Below are positions 53,109 to 61,773 of a stretch of 64,000 bases of DNA, piece by piece. This stretch comes from Rhodothermales bacterium (GTDB lineage Bacteria > Bacteroidota > Rhodothermia > Rhodothermales > Bin80). Position 1 is the first letter of the stretch. The number at the start of each line of letters is the position of its first letter. Under the pieces are notes generated by a model that had not been told where the DNA came from, searched no databases, and saw nothing but the letters and a program-made list of their open reading frames with translations. Position numbers and translations under genes: made by a program. The DNA lies in the NCBI GenBank assembly GCA_022822185.1, contig JAJECE010000011.1:1-64000 (forward strand). The letters run 5' to 3'.

Positions 53109-54047
53109 TCAATTCGTCCGGTTTTCGGACGGATAGAGAATGGTGGAGATCCTTTCGGAAACTTCTTCGGCAGGCAGGCGGGGGATGACCGGGTCATGAT
53201 CGATGCCGTGCTTTTCAAGTGCAGCTTGGAATTTCACAAAACGGGTTGCAGCTTGGAGTTCAACCCATGCCACCCCTAAATCGTCCAGTTGGATCTTGTT
53301 GGTCTCGGAGAGTGTATGCCCGATGAATATATCCGACTCACGTGAGAAGGCGGAATCTGCACTTTCGGGATTCCCCTTCCCCATGAGTTTTACCTCGCAC
53401 CTTAAATTCCGGTTAGTCGACTTCAGATAGAAATCTACCTCACGGTCTACCCCTTCTCCTCTAATTTTAGACGGGGTTCCTCGTCCATAATCGCATTGGA
53501 CATCAAAGAGTTTACAGAGCGTATTCATCAGAGGAACTTCTACCTGCTTACCCATAGACGACCAAGCACTACCACTGATGGAGTTCCGTTTTAGCGCTAA
53601 GGCGTTGATCACGATGAGGCTCTCGTTCAGTGTTAATTCAACAGTGACTTTATGCAAGCGGATGGACAGCATAATGTTGACATCGGCATTGGCATCCGCA
53701 AGACGCTCAATAGACTCTCGTAGATGCTCATAAGACTCATTGGATAGTTCGATAATCACTGACTTTTTACCGCTATGTGCAATGTTGTTAATAGTCTTTT
53801 TCGCGGTGCCCGCATGGTTAGCGATTTCTGGAGGTTTAAACCGGGCAGAGTCTAAGAAATGATCCCTGTACCAGTCAAGTGTGATTTCTCTGTCTGACAT
53901 TTTCGCCTTCACCACCTCCCTGAAAAATTCCATACATTCTTGCATAAACCTTTCCCGGATTGCATGTACGACCAGTTTTCTGTGATCGGTACCGGATAAT
54001 AGGAATTCCACAACCCGCTTAACATCTACCTGACAATCCACACTCAT
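53109..54047 (-). CDS. CfrBI-like type II restriction endonuclease
   Basis: Overlaps the MTase gene; PD-(D/E)xK-like VDREVDFYLKSTNRNLRCEVKLMGKGNPE; family recognition from memory. Confidence 0.68.
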   Translation of the reverse strand: MSVDCQVDVKRVVEFLLSGTDHRKLVVHAIRERFMQECMEFFREVVKAKMSDREITLDWYRDHFLDSARFKPPEIANHAGTAKKTINNIAHSGKKSVIIELSNESYEHLRESIERLADANADVNIMLSIRLHKVTVELTLNESLIVINALALKRNSISGSAWSSMGKQVEVPLMNTLCKLFDVQCDYGRGTPSKIRGEGVDREVDFYLKSTNRNLRCEVKLMGKGNPESADSAFSRESDIFIGHTLSETNKIQLDDLGVAWVELQAATRFVKFQAALEKHGIDHDPVIPRLPAEEVSERISTILYPSENRTN

Positions 54048-55342
54048 CTCATGGAAGCGTTTATATCAGAAACACTCAGAAATCTAGTATGCACAGGTAC
54101 GCGTGCCCGAATCCTGGCAACATACTCCGCGGATAATTCCGTTAGAAAGAAACGTCGACCTAAACTGTGTGCCACTGCCGCCACGGTTCCACTTCCACCA
54201 AAAGGATCAAATACGAGATCACCCAACATACTGTAATACCGAATCACCCGCTCACAAAGCGCGGGTGGGAATACTGCCGAATGAGTCTTATCACTGACAG
54301 GATCAATTTCCCAAACATTGGTGGATTCGAACGCTCCAGTGACCTTGCTGGCATTTAGTACTTCGTCATCATACTGTCGCATATTCCAGTCAGGCAGACG
54401 GGGAGATTTTCTGCGATAAACCATTAGATATTCGGTCACCGTATTCGGCTTATATCCTAGTGGCTTCCGGTGCTGGAGAAACCCGCCGACCCGATTTTTG
54501 ACGGAAAAATCTGGTTTTCGCCATACAAGATCGTCGATGAAATCCCATCCATCTTTCACCAAAAAGTGATGGATATCAAATGGGATCGGATAGCGCCGTG
54601 ATGCATGTTGTCTATTCGGGCGCGGGAGGATAATCGGGGACGAGTTAACGACCAAGAACCGTCCATCCTTGGTAAGCCGGTGGACTTCCCGAAAAACATC
54701 TCTCAGGAACTCCAGGTATGCCCTGTAAGATGGATACAACGAATAATCTCGTGCATTGTAGTACGGCGGTGATGTGAAGACGAGATGGAATGCTGAGGCA
54801 CGGATATGCACTAGTATATCCCGCACATCCCCTTCTACAACCACATCCTGCAGTCGACCATCCACGGCGGCGTGATCAGGGTCATTGCCGCGTTGCCTGC
54901 CGTGCAATTCAATGGCAATATAGTCCCGTACCATCTCATTCGGGTGGCTGTCTAGGGGGGCGAGTTCGTTCAGTACCGAATCGTCTGCGCGAAAAACGAG
55001 AAGAGCCTGAATTGCCTGGATGACAATTTTTGGATCGGGCGAGGTGATCACCCGCCTAAAGAATGGAATCAACTCCTCCGACCGCTGTCTCCCCAACGAG
55101 GATACACATTCCCTTTTTACTTCCGTAGACCTGTCCGACACATAAAGCGCCGTCAATGCCTTTCGGATGCTCTCGCCGCGAAACTTCCCTAGTTGTTTGA
55201 CAGCCTCTCTGCGGACATCCCTTGATTGGTGATCAAGGAGAGACAGGAACACACTAGGATCGTAGGATTCAGGGTTGTGAATGCGCCCAATACTGCGCAG
55301 CGAGGAAAGGATCTTGCGGGCAGACGACTCTGCCCCATCCAA
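54044..55342 (-). CDS. HEAT-repeat plus DNA (cytosine-N4)-type methyltransferase
   Basis: N-terminal HEAT-like repeats (DHQSRDVRREAVKQLGKFRGESIRKALTALYVSDRSTEVKRECVSSLG); MTase motifs VFTSPPYYNARDYS (TSPPY) and DLVFDPFGGSGTVAAVAHSLGRRFFLTELS. Confidence 0.9.
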   Translation of the reverse strand: MDGAESSARKILSSLRSIGRIHNPESYDPSVFLSLLDHQSRDVRREAVKQLGKFRGESIRKALTALYVSDRSTEVKRECVSSLGRQRSEELIPFFRRVITSPDPKIVIQAIQALLVFRADDSVLNELAPLDSHPNEMVRDYIAIELHGRQRGNDPDHAAVDGRLQDVVVEGDVRDILVHIRASAFHLVFTSPPYYNARDYSLYPSYRAYLEFLRDVFREVHRLTKDGRFLVVNSSPIILPRPNRQHASRRYPIPFDIHHFLVKDGWDFIDDLVWRKPDFSVKNRVGGFLQHRKPLGYKPNTVTEYLMVYRRKSPRLPDWNMRQYDDEVLNASKVTGAFESTNVWEIDPVSDKTHSAVFPPALCERVIRYYSMLGDLVFDPFGGSGTVAAVAHSLGRRFFLTELSAEYVARIRARVPVHTRFLSVSDINASMR

Positions 55343-55345
55343 AAT

Positions 55346-55354
55346 GGGGGGGGG
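55346..55354. repeat. Poly-G(9) tract at the 5' end of the MTase gene
   Basis: aaaatgggggggggtagatgg; between upstream ATG (complement 55362-55364) and the MTase frame. Confidence 0.95.
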
Positions 55355-55575
55355 TAGATGGCATGGAGGTACTTGAAGTCCGTCTAACCGATAATATACT
55401 GCACTTTACTAGATTTTGTGCAACATCACTAATAATATCATAACAACAGACGCGCATTCTCAGCGAGGATTACTTCCCTGTGAATCAGGCCAGCGGCAAC
55501 TGGAATTGTAACATACCCCTTTGAAATAGACATCCAGCAAGTATCTTCGCCGATTCCATGTGAAACCACGCCAGA

Positions 55576-57660
55576 TCAGCAGACCACGGAACCAGGCTCG
55601 CTCTCTGAGGCAACCAATGTGAGCGCACCCTCTCTGTCCTCTGCCATGAGAAGCATTCCCTGACTCTCCAGCCCCATCATTCTCCTGGGAGCCAGATTCG
55701 CAACCACCACAACCGAACGGCCAACCATTTCCTCCGGCACAAAATGCTCGGCAACCCCCGCTAGAATCTGACGGGTTTCATCGCCGAGATCCACTTGCAG
55801 TTTCAGCAATTTTTTTGATTTCGGGATTGGTTCCGCACTGAGAATGCGACCAGCCCGCAGATCCATCTTCACAAAATCATCATAGATGATCGTCGACTTC
55901 GCCTTCGCATATGGAGGCACTGCTGCCGGTTCGGTGGATTCTAATTTTTCTATTTGTGTCTGAATGGTATCGTCCGTTACTTTATGAAAAAGAATTTCTT
56001 TCCTGCCAAGCACATGCCCCGCCGAAAGGGGTGAAGAGGCCGCCTCCAACCAGCCGAGCCCCTCCGAATCACCGGAGTCGGGCAGACTGGACCGCACGCC
56101 CTCAAAGCCTAACATTCCCCGGAGTTTCTCCGCTGAAAACGGAAGCACCGGATCCATCAGCACCGACAAAGCGGCCGCAATCTGCAAGGATACATGAACC
56201 GTATTCGCACACCGGGATCGGTCAGTCTTCCGGGATATCCAGGGAGCCTGGTCGTTGAAGTACTTGTTCCCTAACCTTGCGATATTCATCGTCAAACGCA
56301 CCGCTTCGCGGAACCGGAACCGCTCGTAGGCGGCTCCGATCTGCTCCGGGTACGCAGCCAATTCGGCAAGGGCCGCTTCATCTGCCTCCGAAGGATCCGA
56401 CAGCGGGGGGACCTTACCGTCAAACTCACGCTCGGCAAAGGTCAGTGCGCGGTTTATAAAGTTACCCAGTATATCCGCCAACTCACTGTTGACGCGCGTC
56501 TGAAAATCATTCCAGTTAAAATCAGAATCCTTGGACTCCGGGAGCGTACTGGCCAGAACATAGCGTAAAAGATCTGGCGGAAATTCTTCCAGATACTCGT
56601 GCAGCCATACCGCCCATCCCCGGCTCGTAGACAGTTTGCTGCCCTCAATATTCAGGAACTCATTCGCAGGAACCTGATCCGGGACGACATATTCCCCGTA
56701 TGCCATCAACATGGCCGGAAACATCAGGGTATGAAATACGATATTGTCCTTTCCGATAAAATGAATCAATCTTGACCCTTCATCCTGCCAATAGAGCTTC
56801 CACAGCTCTGGATCCCCTTTGCGCTCCGCCCACTCCCGCGTGGACGAAATGTACCCGATGGGTGCATCAAACCACACATAAATCACTTTTCCCTCGGATT
56901 CCACACCCGCCACATCTGCGGCCTCTCTGGGAACAGGAACCCCCCAGGGGACATCACGGGTGATCGCCCGATCCCGCAACCCGTCGGTAAACCACGCTCC
57001 GATCTGCCCAAGAACATTCGGCTTCCATTCGGGATGACTGGCAATGTACGCTTCCAACCGGCTCTGCCACTCGCCTAAAGGCAAATACCAGTGCGTGGTC
57101 GGACGCAATTCCGGGACTGCATCGGTCAGTGTACTCCGTGGATTTTTGATCTCAGTCGGACTCAGCGATGCACCGCACTTTTCACATTGATCACCATACG
57201 CATCATCATGGTCACAGGCAGGACAATCGCCATGCACAAAACGGTCGGCAAGAAACACCTTCGCCTCCGGATCATACAGATGCTCTTCACGCCTCAATAC
57301 AAACTCACTGGATAGCCTTCGAAAAAAATCCTGGCTGGTGTCTGTGTGAACCTCACGTGTCGTGCGGCTATAGTTGTCAAAACTGATCCCCACCCCCTGA
57401 AAACTGTCCTGAATGAGGGGATGATAACGATCCACAACTTCCTGCGGAGTAATCTTCTCCTGCATTGCCTGCATCACGATTGCCACCCCGTATTCATCGG
57501 ATCCGCAGACATAGACCACATCCCGCCCCTGCAACCTCAAATACCGGACATACATATCCGCCGGTAGATATGCACCTGCAAGATGTCCGATGTGCACCGG
57601 ACCATTTGCATATGGTAACGCGGAGGTCACCAATGTGCGCTGAAAAGATGTGTCCGGCAT
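55576..57660 (-). CDS. metG: Methionine--tRNA ligase
   Basis: TSALPYANGPVHIGHLAGAYLPADMYVRY, SKLSTSRG (KMSKS variant), C-terminal tRNA-binding domain KMDLRAGRILSAEPIPKSKKLLKLQVDLG. Confidence 0.96.
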   Translation of the reverse strand: MPDTSFQRTLVTSALPYANGPVHIGHLAGAYLPADMYVRYLRLQGRDVVYVCGSDEYGVAIVMQAMQEKITPQEVVDRYHPLIQDSFQGVGISFDNYSRTTREVHTDTSQDFFRRLSSEFVLRREEHLYDPEAKVFLADRFVHGDCPACDHDDAYGDQCEKCGASLSPTEIKNPRSTLTDAVPELRPTTHWYLPLGEWQSRLEAYIASHPEWKPNVLGQIGAWFTDGLRDRAITRDVPWGVPVPREAADVAGVESEGKVIYVWFDAPIGYISSTREWAERKGDPELWKLYWQDEGSRLIHFIGKDNIVFHTLMFPAMLMAYGEYVVPDQVPANEFLNIEGSKLSTSRGWAVWLHEYLEEFPPDLLRYVLASTLPESKDSDFNWNDFQTRVNSELADILGNFINRALTFAEREFDGKVPPLSDPSEADEAALAELAAYPEQIGAAYERFRFREAVRLTMNIARLGNKYFNDQAPWISRKTDRSRCANTVHVSLQIAAALSVLMDPVLPFSAEKLRGMLGFEGVRSSLPDSGDSEGLGWLEAASSPLSAGHVLGRKEILFHKVTDDTIQTQIEKLESTEPAAVPPYAKAKSTIIYDDFVKMDLRAGRILSAEPIPKSKKLLKLQVDLGDETRQILAGVAEHFVPEEMVGRSVVVVANLAPRRMMGLESQGMLLMAEDREGALTLVASESEPGSVVC

Positions 57661-57787
57661 GGGGTATAAGGCTTATCTGCCGTTTAACAAAAACATATCG
57701 CTACGGATCCTGCCCCCATAAATGAGTACTCCCGCGCCAAATTGTGTACTTGTGCGTACAAGGTAAATTCAATCATCTCTCACAGTA

Positions 57788-58390
57788 ATGGAGTCTGTTA
57801 CTTATACTCGGCAAAGTTTGATCACCCGAAAGACCGGAGAAACCGACATCTCAGTCCGGTTGAATCTTGATGGAACCGGAACTTACAGAAACCAGACGGG
57901 CATTGGATTTCTGGACCATATGCTGGATCTCTTTACAAAACACGGCCAATTTGATCTCACTGTCGAGTGCAGCGGCGATCTGGAGGTGGACGAACACCAC
58001 ACCGTAGAAGATGTCGGGATCTGCCTTGGTCAGGCACTCCGGAAAGCGCTGGGAAACAAAGCCCATATTGCGCGCTACGGCCATACATACGTGCCAATGG
58101 ACGAAACATTGGTCCGCACGGTGATTGATCTTTCCGGCCGGTTCATACTTTACTTTGAGGGGAAGTTTGACCGTCCAGCCGTTGGCGACCTCCCGACCGA
58201 ACTGGTGCAGCATTTCTGGTACAGTTTTGCAGAACATGCACATTGCACCCTGCACATCAGCATCCTCTATGGCATTAATACGCATCACAAGATTGAAGCG
58301 ATCTTCAAATCTGTCGGGCGTGCATTAAATATCGCTGTGCAGCGGAACGAAGCAAATTCAAAAATGCCCTCAACCAAAGGAATACTCTAA
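57788..58390 (+). CDS. hisB: Imidazoleglycerol-phosphate dehydratase
   Basis: GTGTYRNQTGIGFLDHMLDLFTKHGQFDL, DEHHTVEDVGICLGQA. Confidence 0.96.
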   Translation: MESVTYTRQSLITRKTGETDISVRLNLDGTGTYRNQTGIGFLDHMLDLFTKHGQFDLTVECSGDLEVDEHHTVEDVGICLGQALRKALGNKAHIARYGHTYVPMDETLVRTVIDLSGRFILYFEGKFDRPAVGDLPTELVQHFWYSFAEHAHCTLHISILYGINTHHKIEAIFKSVGRALNIAVQRNEANSKMPSTKGIL

Positions 58391-58393
58391 AAC

Positions 58394-59215
58394 ATGTCTT
58401 TAATTCATCAAAACATCGCCGTTATCGGTGCAGGTAATATCGGCCGTGCACTCGTCAGAGGATTAATCACGGGCGGACATATTGATCCATCAAAGGTTCG
58501 GGCAACCCGCCGCAACCAAAATTCACTGGATATTCTGCAAGAAAAGTTACCCGGAGTATCCCTGGGGACGGACAACAAGGAAGCGGTTAAAGGCGCTTCG
58601 GTGATCGTATTGGCAGTAAAACCTGCAAACTGGCTGGCCGTTGTTGAAGAAATCCGTGAATTCACGGAACCGGATACGCTGATTGTGTCCGTCCTCGCCG
58701 GTCTCACAACTGCTCGTATTGCACAGGAATTCCCTGCGAATCAGCCGGTGATCCGTACTATGCCGAACACGCCGATGATGGTATATCAGGGAGCAACGGC
58801 CGTCTGCGCAGGGGATTCGGCCTCCGATGAACACCTTCAGCTGGTTCGCGAAATGTTTGAAGCCGTTGGAAGAGTCGAGAAAGTGCCGGAATATCTGATG
58901 GATGCGGTCACTGGACTCAGCGGTAGTGGTCCGGCCTACGTCTACATGCTGATTGAAGCCCTGACCGATGCCGGCGTAAAGCAGGGACTCCCCCGCTCAA
59001 CCGCATTCAGATTGACCAAACAAACAGTACTGGGAGCAGCAAAACTCGCAGATCAAACCGACAAGCATCCGGCAATCCTGCGTGACGAAGTGACCACACC
59101 CGGTGGAACCTCTATCGCAGCAATTGCGGAATTAGAACAACATGGCCTGCGCACAATGTTCATCCACGCGGTCGCGACCGCGACGGAGCGCTCCAAGGAA
59201 CTCAGTGGTAATTGA
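58394..59215 (+). CDS. proC: Pyrroline-5-carboxylate reductase
   Basis: IAVIGAGNIGRALVRGL, AVTGLSGSGPAYVYMLIEALTDAGVKQGL, TTPGGTSIAAI. Confidence 0.95.
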   Translation: MSLIHQNIAVIGAGNIGRALVRGLITGGHIDPSKVRATRRNQNSLDILQEKLPGVSLGTDNKEAVKGASVIVLAVKPANWLAVVEEIREFTEPDTLIVSVLAGLTTARIAQEFPANQPVIRTMPNTPMMVYQGATAVCAGDSASDEHLQLVREMFEAVGRVEKVPEYLMDAVTGLSGSGPAYVYMLIEALTDAGVKQGLPRSTAFRLTKQTVLGAAKLADQTDKHPAILRDEVTTPGGTSIAAIAELEQHGLRTMFIHAVATATERSKELSGN

Positions 59216-59227
59216 GGCTTCCCACCC

Positions 59228-59839
59228 ATGATCACCATCATTGACTACGGTATCGGGAATCTGCATTCCATTGAACGGGCGTTTCAGCATGTTACATCGG
59301 AGGTTATCCGTACGGATAATCCCAAGGCTATTCAGCAGGCGGAACGACTGGTACTGCCCGGTGTCGGTGCCTTCGGTGCCTGTATCCAGGAAGTAAGAAA
59401 GAGAGGATTGGAACAGCCAATCCAAGAGGCAACTGCCCGCGGAGTACCATTCCTGGGAATTTGTGTAGGGATGCAGATGCTCTTTGAATCCAGTTCAGAA
59501 AAAGGCTGGCACACCGGACTGGGATTACTGAAAGGAAATATTGAAGCATTGAAACCAAAGAATTCAACCCTGAAGATTCCCCACATGGGATGGAATGTGA
59601 TTTTGCCTGTGCAGGTCACTCCTCTGCTGTACAAATTGCCCGAAGATGCAAACTGCTATTTTGCACATTCATTCTTCGCAAATATCACCAATCCACAGGA
59701 GGTAGTTGCGTATACGGAGTACGGAGACATTCTCCCGGCAGTCGTAGGTCAAGACAACATCTACGGTGTGCAATTTCATCCTGAGAAGAGTCATGATGTG
59801 GGGCTTCGGATTTTGTCAAATTTTGCTCAACTCGTATGA
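59228..59839 (+). CDS. hisH: Imidazole glycerol phosphate synthase subunit HisH
   Basis: IIDYGIGNLHSIERAF, FLGICVGMQMLFESS, GVQFHPEKSHDVGLRIL. Confidence 0.96.
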   Translation: MITIIDYGIGNLHSIERAFQHVTSEVIRTDNPKAIQQAERLVLPGVGAFGACIQEVRKRGLEQPIQEATARGVPFLGICVGMQMLFESSSEKGWHTGLGLLKGNIEALKPKNSTLKIPHMGWNVILPVQVTPLLYKLPEDANCYFAHSFFANITNPQEVVAYTEYGDILPAVVGQDNIYGVQFHPEKSHDVGLRILSNFAQLV

Positions 59840-60582
59840 TTATCCCGGTTCCAGCGATTGATATTCTCAATGGATGCTGTGTGCGCCTGATGCAGGGGGC
59901 ATACGATCAGGTCACCAACTATCACAAAGATCCGTTGATGGTTGCACGGCAATGGGAAGCCCAGGGAGCAACGCTGCTGCATGTAGTCGACCTTGATGCG
60001 GCAAGATCTGGAGGCAAAAAGAATAATATCGCAGTCATTGCCTCCATCGCAAAACACGTATCCATTCCAGTTCAAACCGGCGGCGGCATCCGTTCTAGTT
60101 CAGATGTCACCCGTATCCTTGATCTGGGAGTTCATCGTGCCATCATGGGCACTGCTGCCGTTGGCGATCCCTCGCTCGTCGGTACAATGGTCGAAAAATA
60201 CGGACCGGATCGTGTTGCAGTTGGTATTGATGCAGAGGCAGGTGAGGTGCGCGTGAGTGGATGGCTTGAAGGGACGGGGCTGCCTGCTTTTGAATTTGCA
60301 AAGCAGATGGAGCGGTATGGAGTACGCCGTATTATCTATACTGACATCCGCCGCGACGGCACGATGACCGGCCCCAATCTGAACGCGTATCGCACCTTAG
60401 GCATGCAACTTGAATCGGCACGACTGATGGCAAGCGGAGGCGTATCCGGGCCAAAAGATCTGAATGCCTTGCACGAACTGGAGTCTTTCAGAGTGGATTC
60501 GGTCATCATTGGTCGTGCACTCTATGAGGGCAAATTTTCAGAGCATACTCTCTGGCCGGAAGGATTAAGACGATGCCCCTAG
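59836..60582 (+). CDS. hisA: Phosphoribosylformimino-5-aminoimidazole carboxamide ribotide isomerase
   Basis: [52 protein letters not shown]. Confidence 0.95.
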   Translation: MIIPVPAIDILNGCCVRLMQGAYDQVTNYHKDPLMVARQWEAQGATLLHVVDLDAARSGGKKNNIAVIASIAKHVSIPVQTGGGIRSSSDVTRILDLGVHRAIMGTAAVGDPSLVGTMVEKYGPDRVAVGIDAEAGEVRVSGWLEGTGLPAFEFAKQMERYGVRRIIYTDIRRDGTMTGPNLNAYRTLGMQLESARLMASGGVSGPKDLNALHELESFRVDSVIIGRALYEGKFSEHTLWPEGLRRCP

Positions 60583-61337
60583 CCAAACGGATTATCCCCT
60601 GTCTGGACGTAGATCAAGGGCGTGTCGTGAAAGGGATCCAGTTTGTGGATCTCGTTGATGCCGGAGATCCCCTGGAACAGGCGCACGTATATAACGAGGA
60701 AGGTGCTGATGAACTTGTCTTCCTGGATATTACAGCAACCCATGAAGGACGTGACATTATGCATGATGTCGTCCGTCAGACGGCGGAGCAGATTTTTATC
60801 CCGCTGACGGTTGGTGGAGGCATTCGAACTCTGGAGGACATGCGCAAAATGCTTCACGCCGGCGCCGATAAGGTCGCCATCAACTCCGCGGCAATCCGTA
60901 CCCCCAATCTTATTACCGAATGTGCAGAGGCATTCGGTGCGCAATGTGTAGTTGTTGCAATTGACATGAAGCGGCGGCCCCAGGGAGGCTGGGAGGTCTA
61001 CACGCATGGAGGCCGCCGAGCCACAGGGATTGATGGACTTGAATGGGCCAAAGAAGCCCAGTCACGGGGAGCCGGCGAATTACTGGTTACTTCCATGGAT
61101 CGGGATGGCACCCAGATTGGATATGATCTAGACCTGTTGAAGCGACTAGACGATTTAGTGCAACTCCCCGTGATCGCATCAGGTGGTGCGGGCACACTTG
61201 AGCATTTACTTGATGCTCTGCTGATCGGGCGTGCTCATGCGGTTCTCGCTGCATCCATGTTCCACTTTAAACAGGTCACGATCATGCAGGTCAAGCAATT
61301 CCTTCATGATCACGGGATTATCGTCAGATTTATTTGA
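60573..61337 (+). CDS. hisF: Imidazole glycerol phosphate synthase subunit HisF
   Basis: [65 protein letters not shown]. Confidence 0.97.
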   Translation: MPLAKRIIPCLDVDQGRVVKGIQFVDLVDAGDPLEQAHVYNEEGADELVFLDITATHEGRDIMHDVVRQTAEQIFIPLTVGGGIRTLEDMRKMLHAGADKVAINSAAIRTPNLITECAEAFGAQCVVVAIDMKRRPQGGWEVYTHGGRRATGIDGLEWAKEAQSRGAGELLVTSMDRDGTQIGYDLDLLKRLDDLVQLPVIASGGAGTLEHLLDALLIGRAHAVLAASMFHFKQVTIMQVKQFLHDHGIIVRFI

Positions 61338-61773
61338 GACTATCGGCAGCACAAGGTGTGGAATTTTTGCCTGGAGCCATCTCAGATCCAATGTATGGGA
61401 ATATGCATATCACAATCTTGAAGGATTGTGCACCATCTGGAAGATGCTCACCAATGTTGAGCATCCGCGAGACGTACAGCGACTACCGGCAAGTCGGTGA
61501 GAGGCTGTTTCACACAATACGTAACGGCGTGCAGGGCGGATTGAACTGACGCAGGGGAATGGAGTCGCTGGCAGAAGTCGGATTTCCGAGCGCAGAGCAT
61601 GCCAATGTAGTCTAGGTTTGGCAAAGCGATGCCGCCGCCATCCCAGTTGTCCCTAGACAAAACTTGGCCCTATGTGTCTGGACGCTATGGCACAATGTCA
61701 TATTTTCAGGTGGAATTGTATCTACTCAGATCAGAATTTGTGAATCAAAGGCAAATATCTTATTCTGGTTCCT

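Noticed and set aside
61338-61773. Intergenic small ORFs after hisF (for example 61448-61660)
   Set aside because: No recognisable family or start context; possible transposon debris but unsupported.
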